The notes below the pieces were generated by a model. It had not been told where the DNA came from. It did not search any database and was given only the letters and a program-made list of their open reading frames with translations. From Actinomycetes bacterium (GTDB lineage Bacteria; Actinomycetota; Acidimicrobiia; Acidimicrobiales; Acidimicrobilacustridaceae), in assembly GCA_029782025.1 (NCBI GenBank), contig JAKOVR010000207.1:1-48614 (forward strand): DNA of 48,614 nucleotides, given 5' to 3'. How positions within the stretch are numbered: the stretch's first letter is position 1; every line of letters begins with the position of its first letter. The position numbers were made by a program, and so were the translations under genes. This document shows positions 1-7,792 of the stretch, piece after piece.

Positions 1-25
1 GCGTTCGCTAACAATGCGCACCCAC
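1..25. repeat. Right half of a GGGTGCG palindrome (cut by window edge)
   Basis: The window opens inside the right arm of a palindrome; it ends in AATGCGCACCCAC, the same arm end as the copies at 9914-9962 and 16454-16504. The adjoining TTCGCTAACAA resembles the inner part of the copy at 17363-17404. The left arm lies outside the window. It sits 31 bases beyond the stop codon of the first gene on the minus strand, so it is 3' to that gene. Confidence 0.7.
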
Positions 26-56
26 AGGAGACGGGCACCCACGGGAGACGGGTCGG

Positions 57-1100
57 TCAGGTGACGGGGACGATGGGGCGGCCGTCGGCGTCGAGCTGGT
101 GGAGGTACTCGGCGATGCCGTAGCCGGTGGCCAGCTCGGCCGGGGCGGCGCCGCCGGGCTCGCTCGGCCCGTCGAGCAGGGTCCACCGCGTGAGGCCCTC
201 GTTGACGATCGTGACCTTGCCGCCCTGGGAGCGGGGGAGCGGCGCCACCCGCAGCACGTCGCCCCGGAGGTTGGTCTCCCGGCCGGCCTTGTCGAGCACG
301 TCGAGGTGCACCACCTTCTGGGTGAAGCCGTCGCCGGCCACCTCGGTGCGGATCCGCCACTCGGTCACGCTGGCGTGGGCGCCGTCACGCCACACCCAGC
401 CCCGGTGCAGGTCCGGGGCGCCGGCCGATCCGATGCGGATGCCGCCGAGGTGGAGCCCTTCGCCGAACGCGTCGCCTCCGATGTTGATCGACCACCACCG
501 CCACATCGTGGGGCCGCCCCACTGGCGGGGCCCCCACGACTTGTCGCGGTTGCCGCGGGCGTCGCCCAGCTCGAAGCGCTCGCCGGCCACCTCCACCCAG
601 CCCGTCCACCGGCCCGCCTGCTCGAGGTGGCCCTTCCCGACCGTGGCGCTCGTGGCCGCAGCCGACGCGTCGCGCTGGGCCACGCCCTGGCCGTCGGCAC
701 CGATGGCGGGCGACAGGGCGTCGAACCGGATGTCGGCGGCGATGGCCACCGTGCCCACCTCGCCGCTGCCGTCGAGTCGCTGGAGCAGGGCGTCGCCCGA
801 CGCGGTGAGGCGCCAGGCCCGAAGCGGCTCGATCATGTCGTAGGCCACCGGGCCGGCCTCGAGGTGGCGGTCGACCATGGTGGTCTGCTCGCACACCTTC
901 CGCAGGTGGGCGACGTCGCCCGACGGCGTCCACAGCGCGAAGTGGCTGTCGATCGTGCCCTCGTTGGGTCGCACGCCGATGCGGGTGAAGAACCCGGCGT
1001 CGCTCACCGGGTCGTAGCAGTTGAAGTAGTACGACTCGCTCCAGGCCGGGTCGTCCTCGACCGGGTGCTGGAGGTCGTGATGGGCGTCGAGCACGGGCAT
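57..1100 (-). CDS. Lipocalin-like (DUF7064/DUF7065-type) protein of unknown function
   Basis: A 347-residue soluble protein without signal peptide or membrane segment. The N-terminal part (WSESYYFNCYD near residue 16, then a TRIGVRPNEG strand) and later Trp-rich beta strands (SWGPRQWGGPTMWRWW) resemble actinobacterial DUF7064/DUF7065 proteins, which are distantly like the AttH/CrtC double-lipocalin fold; that family call is from memory of the pattern. The ATG at 1100 is chosen because GGGAGGA lies 8 bases upstream, although the frame is open much further. Proteins of this kind are often found near fatty-acid or steroid catabolism genes, but no partner is adjacent here. The reaction, if any, is unknown. 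Confidence 0.75.
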   Translation of the reverse strand: MPVLDAHHDLQHPVEDDPAWSESYYFNCYDPVSDAGFFTRIGVRPNEGTIDSHFALWTPSGDVAHLRKVCEQTTMVDRHLEAGPVAYDMIEPLRAWRLTASGDALLQRLDGSGEVGTVAIAADIRFDALSPAIGADGQGVAQRDASAAATSATVGKGHLEQAGRWTGWVEVAGERFELGDARGNRDKSWGPRQWGGPTMWRWWSINIGGDAFGEGLHLGGIRIGSAGAPDLHRGWVWRDGAHASVTEWRIRTEVAGDGFTQKVVHLDVLDKAGRETNLRGDVLRVAPLPRSQGGKVTIVNEGLTRWTLLDGPSEPGGAAPAELATGYGIAEYLHQLDADGRPIVPVT

Positions 1101-1177
1101 GGCAGCGTCCTCCCTCGGCCGGTGCGGTCCCGGCGGGTGGGCCCACGCTAGCGGGACCCCGCGGCGGGGCCGATCGG

Positions 1178-1183
1178 TACGCT
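1178..1183 (+). promoter_or_regulatory. -10-like box TACGCT of a probable leaderless gene
   Basis: TACGCT ends 7 bases before the ATG at 1191 and no Shine-Dalgarno sequence precedes that ATG. Transcription would start at or next to the start codon. Confidence 0.5.
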
Positions 1184-1190
1184 GCCGCCG

Positions 1191-1730
1191 ATGACCGTCA
1201 TCGACGACTACCTCGCCGCCCTCCCCGACGCCCAGCGCGAGACGCTCGAGCCCCTGCGGGACACCCTGCGCGAGCTGCTCCCCACCGCCGAGGAGCGCCT
1301 GAGCTACGGCATGCCGTGCTTCGCCGTGGAGGGCAAGGCCGTGGCTGGGTTCGACGGGTTCAAGGAGCACTGCTCCTACTTCCCCCACAGCGGGTCGGTG
1401 CTGGCCAAGGTGTCGGGGTTGCCGGCCTGGACCGACGCCACCGCGGGCACCCTCCGGTTCCCGCTCGGCAAGAGACTGCCCAAGACGGTGCTGCGCAAGC
1501 TGATCCGGGTGCGGCTCGACGAGATCTCGGCCGTGCGCAACGGCAAGCGGTTCGAGTTCTTCGACGACGGCACGGTGAAGGCGGCCGGGTCGATGAAGGA
1601 CGGCGAGCTCCACGGGGCCTGGCGGTGGTACCGGCGCGACGGCACGCTCATGCGCACCGGGTCGTTCCGTCGCGGGGAGCAGGTCGGTGACTGGCAGACC
1701 TTCGACCGGGACGGCCACCCGGTCGGCTGA
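1191..1730 (+). CDS. DUF1801 (YdhG-like) domain protein with C-terminal MORN-type repeats
   Basis: A 179-residue cytosolic protein. Residues 1-115 match the DUF1801/YdhG-like fold: an N-terminal helix with IDDYLAALP, the YGMPCF motif, a Tyr/Phe-rich SYFPHSGSVL strand and a GTLRFPLGKRLP segment. Residues 120-178 hold two MORN_2-like repeats (GSMKDGELHGAWRWYRRDG and GSFRRGEQVGDWQTFDRDG), as in YwqK-type proteins. DUF1801 members include the Bacillus iron chaperone Fra, but the family is broad and no role can be assigned. The start follows a -10-like box directly, suggesting a leaderless mRNA. The fusion of the two modules is the notable point. Confidence 0.88.
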   Translation: MTVIDDYLAALPDAQRETLEPLRDTLRELLPTAEERLSYGMPCFAVEGKAVAGFDGFKEHCSYFPHSGSVLAKVSGLPAWTDATAGTLRFPLGKRLPKTVLRKLIRVRLDEISAVRNGKRFEFFDDGTVKAAGSMKDGELHGAWRWYRRDGTLMRTGSFRRGEQVGDWQTFDRDGHPVG

Positions 1731-1810
1731 GGACGGGTGGCGGCTGCGGCGGCTGCGGCGGTGGCGCGACCGCGGGTGACGGCGAGGTGGGCGACGGTGG
1801 GGCGGGGCCG

Positions 1811-2584
1811 TCAGCCCAGGGAGGGGAGGACGTCGCCGGCGCCGAGGAGGAACAGCGTCCCGGTGCCGATGCTGAAGGCGGCGATGGCCATACTCAGGGC
1901 GGCGTAGGCACCGAAGGAGCGTTCCGGATCGAGCCGGCCCCACGTGAGGGCGGCCGCCACACCGGTGTTGGACACGACGAGCCCGGTCACGAAGGCCACG
2001 AGGAAGGCCAGCCCGGCGGCCCGCCCCTCGGCGCCGGCGGCGGTGGTGAGCAGCACGAGCTGGGTGGGGGTCTCGGCCCCGATGCCGTGGAGGGCGCCGA
2101 TGCCGGCGGCCACGGGGAGGCCCGGGGTGGGGGACAGGGCCGGGTGGCCGTGGTCGACCCCGCGCTCGGGCCCGTGGGCGTCGAGCCCCGGCCGGACGTG
2201 GTGCCGCAGCCGCGTGGCCAGCCGGCCGGCGCCGGCGTGCAGCAGCATCCACCTCGACCGCAGGCGGAAGTCGCGACCGTGCCGGATCAGGCCGACCGTC
2301 ACCCACGCGCCGAGGGCGACCAGGGTGAGGCCGACGATCCGCTCCATGGCGCCGTCGATCGACGCCGGGAGCGAGGCCCCGAGGGCCACGGCCAGGCCGC
2401 CGAGCACCAGCACGACGGCGGCGTGGCCGATGGCGTAGGCCGAGGCCAGGACCATGCGGCGACGGCGGGGGGCCGTGCCGCCGGTCAGGTCGCCGAGCGC
2501 GGCGAGGTGGTCCCAGTCGACGCCGTGGCGGAGGCCGAGCGCGAGCGCGCCGACGACCATCCCGAAGCCGAGGCCGGTGAACAC
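1811..2584 (-). CDS. HoxN/NicO-type nickel/cobalt permease-like membrane protein
   Basis: A 257-residue protein with about six hydrophobic segments. Near the N-terminus it has GLRHGVDWDHLAAL, close to the metal-binding HAxDxDHI motif of NiCoT/HoxN permeases; AYAIGHAAVV corresponds to the second His motif and GIGALHGIGAETPTQ to the third. A His-rich loop (RHHVRPGLDAHGPERGVDHGHP) lies mid-protein, as is common in metal exporters of the RcnA/NicO branch. Direction of transport and metal are unknown. Translation would begin at GTG (2584); no clear ribosome site is seen, so the start is uncertain. It sits 46 bases downstream of the hydrolase gene on the same strand and could be cotranscribed with it. 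Confidence 0.78.
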   Translation of the reverse strand: MFTGLGFGMVVGALALGLRHGVDWDHLAALGDLTGGTAPRRRRMVLASAYAIGHAAVVLVLGGLAVALGASLPASIDGAMERIVGLTLVALGAWVTVGLIRHGRDFRLRSRWMLLHAGAGRLATRLRHHVRPGLDAHGPERGVDHGHPALSPTPGLPVAAGIGALHGIGAETPTQLVLLTTAAGAEGRAAGLAFLVAFVTGLVVSNTGVAAALTWGRLDPERSFGAYAALSMAIAAFSIGTGTLFLLGAGDVLPSLG

Positions 2585-2630
2585 GGACCGAACGCGTTCG
2601 TCGAGGGAGCCGGGTCGCGGTCGGGGCCGA

Positions 2631-3557
2631 TCAGCGCGCCGCGGCCGCCGGCGCGTCCTTGGCGGCCCAGGCTTCGTCGATGGCGTCGAGGATCTGGTCG
2701 ACGGCGTCGAGCGCGCCCATGTGGCCCTCGGTGGTGCGGATCGACAGCGTGGAGTCGGGGACGAGGCGGGCCTGGTGCTCGCCGTGCTCCACCGGCACGA
2801 TCGTGTCGGAGTCGCCCTGGAGGAAGTGGATGGGGATGGTGATGTCCCTGAGGTGGAACCCCCACGGCTTGGTGAAGAGCACGACGTCGTGGAGGAAGGC
2901 CGTCATGCCGCCGCGGCTGGCGTCGAGGAGATCGTCGATGAACATCTCCTTCATCTCCGGGCGGCTCATCACGGCGCGGTCGCCTTCGGGCAGCAGCTTG
3001 ATGAAGACGTCGAAGCCGGCGTCGGCGCCCGGCGCGATGCCCCGGATGAGCAGCCGCATCATCGAGCCCATCGGGCGGTGCACCCGTTCGAGGATCCCGT
3101 CGAACCGGGCGGCGAGGGAGATCAGCCCGCCGCTCACGCCCTCCTCGCCCCGCACCGGGGCCACCCCGCCGAGGACGCAGCCGGCCACCGCCCGGTCGGG
3201 CATGGCGGCGGCGCAGGCCAGCACGTAGGGGCCGCCGCCGGAGAGGCCGACGAGGCCGAAGCGGTCGATGCCGAGGTGGTTCAGGAGCAGCTCGATGTCG
3301 GCGGCGTAGCCGAGGAGCGAGTCGTAGAGATGGGAGTCGGACCAGCCGACGCCGGGGCGGTCGACGCCGATGATCCGGAAGCCGCGCTCGACCGCCATCT
3401 CCCGGGCGGCCGGCGGGATCTGGCGCTTGCCGCCGGGGGTGCCGTGGAACCAGAGCACGGCCCGCCCGTTGGGGTCGCCGAACTCGGCGAAGCTGAGCCG
3501 GCGGCCGTCGGGGAGGCGGACGACACCTTCGTAGCGGGGCGGGGGGATGTCGGTCAT
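2631..3557 (-). CDS. Alpha/beta hydrolase
   Basis: A 308-residue cytosolic serine hydrolase. LWFHGTPGG is the oxyanion-hole region, GLSGGGPY the nucleophile elbow, GDSDTIVP carries the acid Asp and EGHMG the catalytic His, so the triad looks complete. Between the elbow and the acid residue there is a helical cap of about 110 residues. The ATG at 3557 is preferred because the protein then begins just ahead of the conserved LPDGRRLSFAEFGDP strand. Substrate cannot be inferred; esterase or lactonase-like members are common. The start codon is divergent from the YdeI-like gene, sharing a 63-base intergenic region. Confidence 0.88.
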   Translation of the reverse strand: MTDIPPPRYEGVVRLPDGRRLSFAEFGDPNGRAVLWFHGTPGGKRQIPPAAREMAVERGFRIIGVDRPGVGWSDSHLYDSLLGYAADIELLLNHLGIDRFGLVGLSGGGPYVLACAAAMPDRAVAGCVLGGVAPVRGEEGVSGGLISLAARFDGILERVHRPMGSMMRLLIRGIAPGADAGFDVFIKLLPEGDRAVMSRPEMKEMFIDDLLDASRGGMTAFLHDVVLFTKPWGFHLRDITIPIHFLQGDSDTIVPVEHGEHQARLVPDSTLSIRTTEGHMGALDAVDQILDAIDEAWAAKDAPAAAAR

Positions 3558-3620
3558 GCCCCAAAGGAAAGCCGTCGCGTCCCCCGGTGTCCAGCGCCGC
3601 GGGCCTGGCAGACTCGCGCC

Positions 3621-4268
3621 ATGCCCGCGACCGGCCGCAACCGCCGTTCCGCCGAGCCGGCTGTCCCCCGTTCCAGTTCGGAGCACCCGGCCACGTGGAA
3701 GTTCGGCTATCCGATCTACCACGCCGAGACCCGGGCCCAGTGGCGGGCGTGGCTCGCCGCCCATCACGACTCCGAACCGGGTGTGTGGCTGTGCTCGTGG
3801 CGGCCGCGCACCGGCCGGCCGGCCTGTCCCTACCCGGAGGTGGTGGAGGAGGCGCTGTGCTTCGGGTGGATCGACTCGACGGTCAACCCGTTGGACGACG
3901 AGCGGGGCCTCCAGCTGCTCACGCCCCGGAAGGCCAAGAGCACGTGGACGAGGCTGAACCGCCAGCGGGTGGCCGACCTCGAGGCCGCCGGTCTGATGAC
4001 CGACGCCGGGCGCCGGGCCGCGGCCGTCGCCCAGGCCAACGGGTGGTGGACGATCATGGATCCGGTCGAGGACCTCATCGAGCCCGACGACCTGGCCGCC
4101 GCCCTCGACGCCGAGGCGGCGGCCCGGGCCGCCTGGGACGGGTTCCCGCCCGGTGCCCGCAAGCAGATGCTGTGGTGGGTGATCAGCGCGGTGAAGCCCG
4201 ACACGCGAGCGACCCGCGTCGCCACCATCGTGGCCAAGGCGGCGAAGGGCGAGCGGGCCCAGGGCTGA
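3621..4268 (+). CDS. YdeI/OmpD-associated family protein
   Basis: A 215-residue protein. The family pattern is clear: WRAWLAAHHDSEPGVWL, then VVEEALCFGWIDSTV, then TPRKAKSTWTRLNRQRV and a C-terminal helical half with FPPGARKQMLWWV. These are hallmarks of the YdeI family, sometimes annotated as bacteriocin-protection proteins, whose biochemistry is unsettled. The N-terminal 30 residues are basic and Ser/Pro-rich and may be an extension. A weak -10-like CAGACT ends 6 bases before the ATG, so the mRNA may be leaderless. The palindrome at 4276-4322 begins 8 bases after the stop and probably ends the transcript. Confidence 0.87.
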   Translation: MPATGRNRRSAEPAVPRSSSEHPATWKFGYPIYHAETRAQWRAWLAAHHDSEPGVWLCSWRPRTGRPACPYPEVVEEALCFGWIDSTVNPLDDERGLQLLTPRKAKSTWTRLNRQRVADLEAAGLMTDAGRRAAAVAQANGWWTIMDPVEDLIEPDDLAAALDAEAAARAAWDGFPPGARKQMLWWVISAVKPDTRATRVATIVAKAAKGERAQG

Positions 4269-4275
4269 CCTGGGT

Positions 4276-4322
4276 CCTTGGGTGCGTAAGGGTGCGCTAT
4301 GCGCGCCCTTACGCACCCAAGG
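4276..4322. repeat. GGGTGCG palindrome, type A
   Basis: Perfect 17-bp arms (CCTTGGGTGCGTAAGGG) enclose TGCGCTATGCGCG, which itself pairs through GCGC/GCGC around TAT with one T-G wobble, so almost the whole 47 bases fold into one hairpin. It lies between the YdeI-like gene, 7 bases after its stop, and the crotonase promoter. The loop orientation is TATG on the plus strand, as at 11486, and opposite to the copies beyond 39 kb. Confidence 0.95.
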
Positions 4323-4396
4323 GTTCTGGGGACGCCGCTAGGGTCCGGCCGAACGACGCCACGGCCCGGTGCGGTGGCGGACCCCGGGAGGCGTCC

Positions 4397-5125
4397 ATGT
4401 CCGACCTCGTCCACCATCGCTCCGAGGGGGGCGTGGCCACCATCGTCCTCGACGACGGGAAGGCCAACGCCCTGTCCTTCGCCATGTTCGACGCCATCAA
4501 CGCCGCCCTCGACGCGGCCGAGGACGCCGACGACGTCGTGCTGCTGGCCGGCCGGCCCGGCCGCTTCTCGGGCGGGTTCGACCTGCCGGTGCTCACCGGC
4601 CTCACCACCGAGTCGGCCCGCCTGCTGCGCTCCGGCTTCGAGTTGGCCGCCCGCCTGCTCGACCACCCCCGCCCCGTGGTGGCGGCCTGCACCGGCCACG
4701 CCTACGCCATGGGGGCGTTCCTGCTGCTGTCGGCCGACCACCGGCTCGGCGTGGCCGGGGCCGAGGGGGCGGGCTATCGCATCACCGCCAACGAGGTGGC
4801 GATCGGGCTCACGCTCCCGCACACCGCGGTCGAGATCTGCCGGTACCGCCTCACCCCGGCCGCGTTTCAGCGGGCCACCATCCTCGCCGCCGTCTTCTCG
4901 CCCGAGGAGGCGGTCGCCGCCGGGTTCCTCGATGAGCTCGTCCCCGAGGCCGACCTCCTCGACGTCGCCGCAGCTCGGGCGGCGGCCTTCGCCGCCCTCG
5001 ACGCCGAGGCCCACCGCAACACCAAGCAGCGGGCCCGCCAGGCCCTGTTCGACCTGCTCCACGACACGATCGAGCGCGACGACACCGAGTTCCGGGCCCT
5101 GATCGCGGCGGTGGGCGGCGGGTGA
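4397..5125 (+). CDS. Enoyl-CoA hydratase/isomerase (crotonase) family protein
   Basis: A 242-residue crotonase. DDGKANALSFAMFDAIN is the N-terminal CoA-binding strand-helix and RFSGGFDLPVL the first oxyanion-hole segment. CTGHAYAMGAFLLLSADHR replaces the usual GxAxGGG second oxyanion segment. The two Glu residues used by true hydratases are not obvious at the expected positions (YAMGAF and ITANEVAIGL), so isomerase, hydrolase or another crotonase reaction is possible. GGGAGG precedes the ATG by about 7 bases, making this a leadered gene; a TAGGGT hexamer at 4339-4344 could be its -10 box, placing the palindrome outside the transcript. It probably works on acyl-CoA in the cytosol. Confidence 0.88.
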   Translation: MSDLVHHRSEGGVATIVLDDGKANALSFAMFDAINAALDAAEDADDVVLLAGRPGRFSGGFDLPVLTGLTTESARLLRSGFELAARLLDHPRPVVAACTGHAYAMGAFLLLSADHRLGVAGAEGAGYRITANEVAIGLTLPHTAVEICRYRLTPAAFQRATILAAVFSPEEAVAAGFLDELVPEADLLDVAAARAAAFAALDAEAHRNTKQRARQALFDLLHDTIERDDTEFRALIAAVGGG

Positions 5126-5171
5126 TCCCGCCGCCCACCAACGGTCGTTCTCCGTCTCGGGCTCGTCGGGC

Positions 5172-5837
5172 TCAGGCCTCGCAGGTGAGCTCGACGTCCA
5201 CCACGTCTGACTGGCACGTGTCGACGCCGGCGTCGCCCCGCACCGTGTCGGCGGCGGCGCCGCCGTCGTCGGCGAAGAGGAGGTCGTCGTCGTTGCCGCC
5301 GTTGACCGACTCGGCCTGGTTGTCGTCGTCGGTGGCCGCGTCGATGGTGTCCTTGCCGGACCCGCCGAAGAAGGCGTCGTTGCCTTGGCGGCCGATCAGC
5401 CAGTCGCTGTCGTCGCCGCCGTAGAGCTGGTCGCCGCCGGCCTCGCCGTCGAGGAGGTCGCCGCCGGCGTCGCCCATGAGCAGGTCGATGCCGTCGCCAC
5501 CCTGGAGGTTGTCGTTGCCGGTGCCGCCCCGGACGATGTCGTCGCCGCTGCCGGCGTAGGCGGTGTCGTCGCCGGCGCCGAGGCAGACCTTGTCGTGCCC
5601 GGCCCCGGCCCGCACCACGTCGTTGCCGCCGAGGGCCACGATGACGTCGTTGCCGGCGGTCCCGAGGATCAGGTCGTTGCCGTTGGTGCCCACGATCGTG
5701 GCGGGCAGGCCCTCGCAGTAGTAGACGCCCGGGTCGGCGTAGCCGATCTGGGCGCCGGCGGGGGCGGCCAGCGCCAGGGGAGCGGCGAGGGCGGCGGCGC
5801 CGAGGGCGAGGCGGATGGATCGATGGATGGGAAGCAC
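5172..5837 (-). CDS. Secreted RTX (hemolysin-type) calcium-binding repeat protein
   Basis: A 221-residue exported protein. Residues 1-30 are a Sec signal peptide (basic RSIRL, an Ala/Leu core, cleavage near AGAQ). Residues about 50-175 are a run of some twelve nonapeptide-like repeats such as GTAGNDVIV, GAGDDTAY and GSGDDIVRG, the GGxGxDxUx calcium beta-roll signature. The last 45 residues keep a single Cys pair (DTCQSD and LTCEA). No large catalytic domain precedes the repeats and no type I secretion genes are nearby, so it is not a toxin in the classical sense; a structural or calcium-stabilised surface role is inferred. Start is GTG at 5837 with GGAG 7 bases upstream. Confidence 0.9.
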   Translation of the reverse strand: MLPIHRSIRLALGAAALAAPLALAAPAGAQIGYADPGVYYCEGLPATIVGTNGNDLILGTAGNDVIVALGGNDVVRAGAGHDKVCLGAGDDTAYAGSGDDIVRGGTGNDNLQGGDGIDLLMGDAGGDLLDGEAGGDQLYGGDDSDWLIGRQGNDAFFGGSGKDTIDAATDDDNQAESVNGGNDDDLLFADDGGAAADTVRGDAGVDTCQSDVVDVELTCEA

Positions 5838-6039
5838 GGGGGACTCCGTTTCTGTGGGCGGGGCGGTGGTCCGCTCGGGGTTCCTGAGCCGACGCCCTGT
5901 GCCTGCTTACGTGCCGGACCGGCCTCGCGGCTGCGACGTCGGTCACGCCGGCGGGGACGGGCACGTCGGCCGACCGTCCGCATCGCCCGCTCGCCTGCTC
6001 GATCGGCCGCCGAGCCGACCGCCGACAACTCAGGTAGCC

Positions 6040-6068
6040 TTGACAAGAATTCTTGTCGGTGACAGGAT
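6040..6068 (+). promoter_or_regulatory. Promoter and 16-bp palindromic operator of the ArsR-SRPBCC operon
   Basis: TTGACA (6040-6045) and CAGGAT (6063-6068) form a sigma-70-like promoter with 17-bp spacing. The perfect palindrome GACAAGAATTCTTGTC (6042-6057) lies across the -35 box and spacer, where a bound repressor would block RNA polymerase. The start point would fall about at 6075-6076, on the A of the second ATG. The downstream ArsR-type protein is the obvious ligand, which is inference. Confidence 0.75.
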
Positions 6069-6075
6069 GCCGGGC

Positions 6076-6714
6076 ATGCACCCCGTCGCCGTGATCGACG
6101 ACCCGGCCGCCGCCGAGTCCTCCCTGCAGCCCATCCGGGCCCGGCTCCTCGCCGCGCTGGCGAAGGGCCCCGGGTCGGCCAGCTCGTTGGCCGCCGCCAC
6201 CGGGCTGACCCGGCAGAAGGCCAACTACCACCTCCGGGCGTTGGAGGAGCACGGCCTGGTCGAGCTGGTGGAGGAGCGGCGCAAGGGCAACTGCACCGAG
6301 CGGGTGCTGCGGGCCACGGCGTCGTCGTTCGTGATCTCGCCGACGGCGCTGGCCGGCGTGGCGCCCGATCCCGGCCGCCAGCCCGACCAGCGGTCGGCCC
6401 GGTGGCTCCTCGCCGTCGCCGGCCGACTGGTCCGCGAGGTCGGCGATCTGATCGCCCGCTCGGCGGAGGCGGGCCAGCCCGTCGCCACGCTCGGGATCGA
6501 CAGCGAGATCCGGTTCGCCTCGGCGGCCGACCGAGCGGCCTTCGCCGGAGAGCTGGCCGACGCCGTCAACGACCTGGTGGCTCGCTACCACGCCCCCCGC
6601 TCGCCCCGCGGGCGCGACCACCGCTTCATCGTGGCCCTGCACCCGACCCCCACCCGCTCCCGCCCGAGCCCCACCGGTTCGGATCCGACCCCCACCGCCG
6701 AGGAGGCACCATGA
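6076..6714 (+). CDS. ArsR-like winged-helix transcriptional regulator
   Basis: A 212-residue protein. Residues about 18-85 form a winged helix: IRARLLAAL, the recognition segment ATGLTRQKANYHLRALEE, and the wing LVELVEERRKGNCTERVL. The C-terminal half (WLLAVAGRLVREVGDLI and later) is a helical region typical of larger ArsR members that are paired with an SRPBCC gene. The stop overlaps the next ATG (ATGA), so the two are one operon. Start 6076 is preferred to the in-frame ATG at 6067 because the promoter spacing puts the transcript start at 6076 and no ribosome site exists for either. Autorepression through the palindrome at 6042-6057 is likely. Confidence 0.85.
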   Translation: MHPVAVIDDPAAAESSLQPIRARLLAALAKGPGSASSLAAATGLTRQKANYHLRALEEHGLVELVEERRKGNCTERVLRATASSFVISPTALAGVAPDPGRQPDQRSARWLLAVAGRLVREVGDLIARSAEAGQPVATLGIDSEIRFASAADRAAFAGELADAVNDLVARYHAPRSPRGRDHRFIVALHPTPTRSRPSPTGSDPTPTAEEAP

Positions 6715-7442
6715 CCCGCCCGTTCGAGGTGGCCCGCGACATCGAGCTCCCGGCAACGCCGGCCGACGTGTGGACCGCCATCACCGCCCATCCCGAGGCC
6801 TGGCAGTTCCCCACCGGCATGGAGATCCCCGAGGGTGAAGGCCCTCCGGAGGGCGCGCCGGTGGCCACGTGGGATCCGCCCCGCCACCTGGTGATCCGCA
6901 TGGAGGCGCCCGACGGCACGTTCAACAGCCTCGAGTACCTGATCGAGGCCCGTGACGGCGGCACCGCCCACGTCCACTACGTCCACAGCGGCATCCTGGC
7001 CGACGAGTGGGCCGACCAGTACGACGCCATCGGCCCCCACACCGACTTCTACCTCCACACCCTCGGGCAGTACCTCGCCCACTTCAAGGGTCGGCCCGCC
7101 ACCTACGTCGGGCAGCCCTCGTTCGGGATCAACGGTCCCGAGGCCGCCGGTGCGGCCGACGCCATGGACCGGCTGGCGGCCGCGCTCGGCCTCGGGGCCG
7201 GGGCCGCCGCGGGGGATCCGGTGTCGGCGACCCTCAGCGAGGCCGGTGTCATCGAGGGCGTGGTCGACTACCGCACGCCGCAGTTCATCGGCGTGCGCAC
7301 GGCCGACGGGCTGTACCGCTTCTTCGGCCGCAACCACTTCGGGCACGTCGTGGGCATGAGCGCCCACCTGTTCTCGGATGGGGTCGACGCCGCGGCGAAG
7401 GAAGCGGCGCTGTCGGCCTGGCTGGAGGGCGTCTACGCCTGA
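6711..7442 (+). CDS. SRPBCC (AHSA1-like) domain protein
   Basis: A 243-residue protein of the START/SRPBCC helix-grip fold. FEVARDIELPATPADVWTAI opens the first strand and helix, followed by LVIRMEAPDG and a C-terminal helix around FYLHTLGQYLAHFKG. Residues 150-243 are an extra domain with a second set of strands (VEGVVDYRTP-like segment and FGRNHFGHVV), so it is longer than a single AHSA1 domain. ArsR plus AHSA1 operons are a recurrent arrangement in actinobacteria; the protein probably binds a small hydrophobic ligand, possibly the signal sensed by the pair. It starts inside the ArsR stop codon, implying translational coupling. Confidence 0.87.
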   Translation: MTRPFEVARDIELPATPADVWTAITAHPEAWQFPTGMEIPEGEGPPEGAPVATWDPPRHLVIRMEAPDGTFNSLEYLIEARDGGTAHVHYVHSGILADEWADQYDAIGPHTDFYLHTLGQYLAHFKGRPATYVGQPSFGINGPEAAGAADAMDRLAAALGLGAGAAAGDPVSATLSEAGVIEGVVDYRTPQFIGVRTADGLYRFFGRNHFGHVVGMSAHLFSDGVDAAAKEAALSAWLEGVYA

Positions 7443-7469
7443 CGGCGCCGGGCGGCCCGGCCGGTAGCG

Positions 7470-7670
7470 TCAGCTGTTGTCGGCGCGTGGCAACACGGCC
7501 ACGATGATCCACCCGATGCAGCCGAGGAGCCCCCCGAGCACCGCGCCGAGCGGACCACGACCGCGAGGCTTGCCGATGAGGTAGCCGACAACGGCGCCGA
7601 TGGCGATACCGATGACGGAGATGGCAAGGTTCACCCACATGGGGTCGACGTAGGCCACGATGCGCATCAT
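7470..7670 (-). CDS. Small hydrophobic membrane protein, copy 1
   Basis: A 66-residue protein with one or two membrane segments: LAISVIGIAIGAVVGYLIG and, after the basic KPRGRG linker, LGAVLGGLLGCIGWIIVAVL, ending PRADNS. The glycine-rich pattern resembles small actinobacterial membrane proteins and superficially GlsB/YeaQ proteins, but I do not assign a family. It is convergent with the SRPBCC gene. Its coding sequence is duplicated at 7793-7996 with nearly identical C-terminal 47 residues and a different N-terminus. The start ATG is preceded by TACCGT 6 bases upstream, suggesting a leaderless mRNA. Confidence 0.8.
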   Translation of the reverse strand: MMRIVAYVDPMWVNLAISVIGIAIGAVVGYLIGKPRGRGPLGAVLGGLLGCIGWIIVAVLPRADNS

Positions 7671-7676
7671 GGCGCG

Positions 7677-7682
7677 ACGGTA
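7677..7682 (-). promoter_or_regulatory. -10-like box TACCGT, leaderless gene
   Basis: On the minus strand TACCGT ends 6 bases before the ATG at 7670. The same hexamer and spacing precede the duplicated gene at 7996. Confidence 0.5.
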
Positions 7683-7697
7683 CCGGGCGGGTCGGCG

Positions 7698-7784
7698 CCG
7701 CAGCGAGCGGCGGTCCTGTCGGCGTGGCTCGAGGCGTGGACGCGTGAGCCTGGCCGTCCGCTGGTGCTGACCAGTGACGGGTGA
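7698..7784 (+). pseudogene. Remnant of the SRPBCC 3' end left by a tandem duplication
   Basis: The plus strand reads RAAVLSAWLEAW, matching the end of the intact SRPBCC protein (KEAALSAWLEGVYA), and no start or remaining domain is present. It lies in front of the second small membrane gene exactly as the intact SRPBCC end lies in front of the first. This supports a duplicated block of about 310-325 bases. The similarity covers only about 13 codons, so the call is tentative. Confidence 0.5.
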
Positions 7785-7792
7785 GCGACGCG

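Noticed and set aside
57..2306. One continuous 749-residue protein
   Set aside because: Only the part after MPVLDAHHD has protein-like composition, a ribosome site precedes that ATG, and the upstream part overlaps the DUF1801 and permease genes.
5172..5837. RTX toxin or bacteriocin
   Set aside because: The protein is small, has a Sec signal, no catalytic or pore-forming part, and no type I secretion genes lie nearby.
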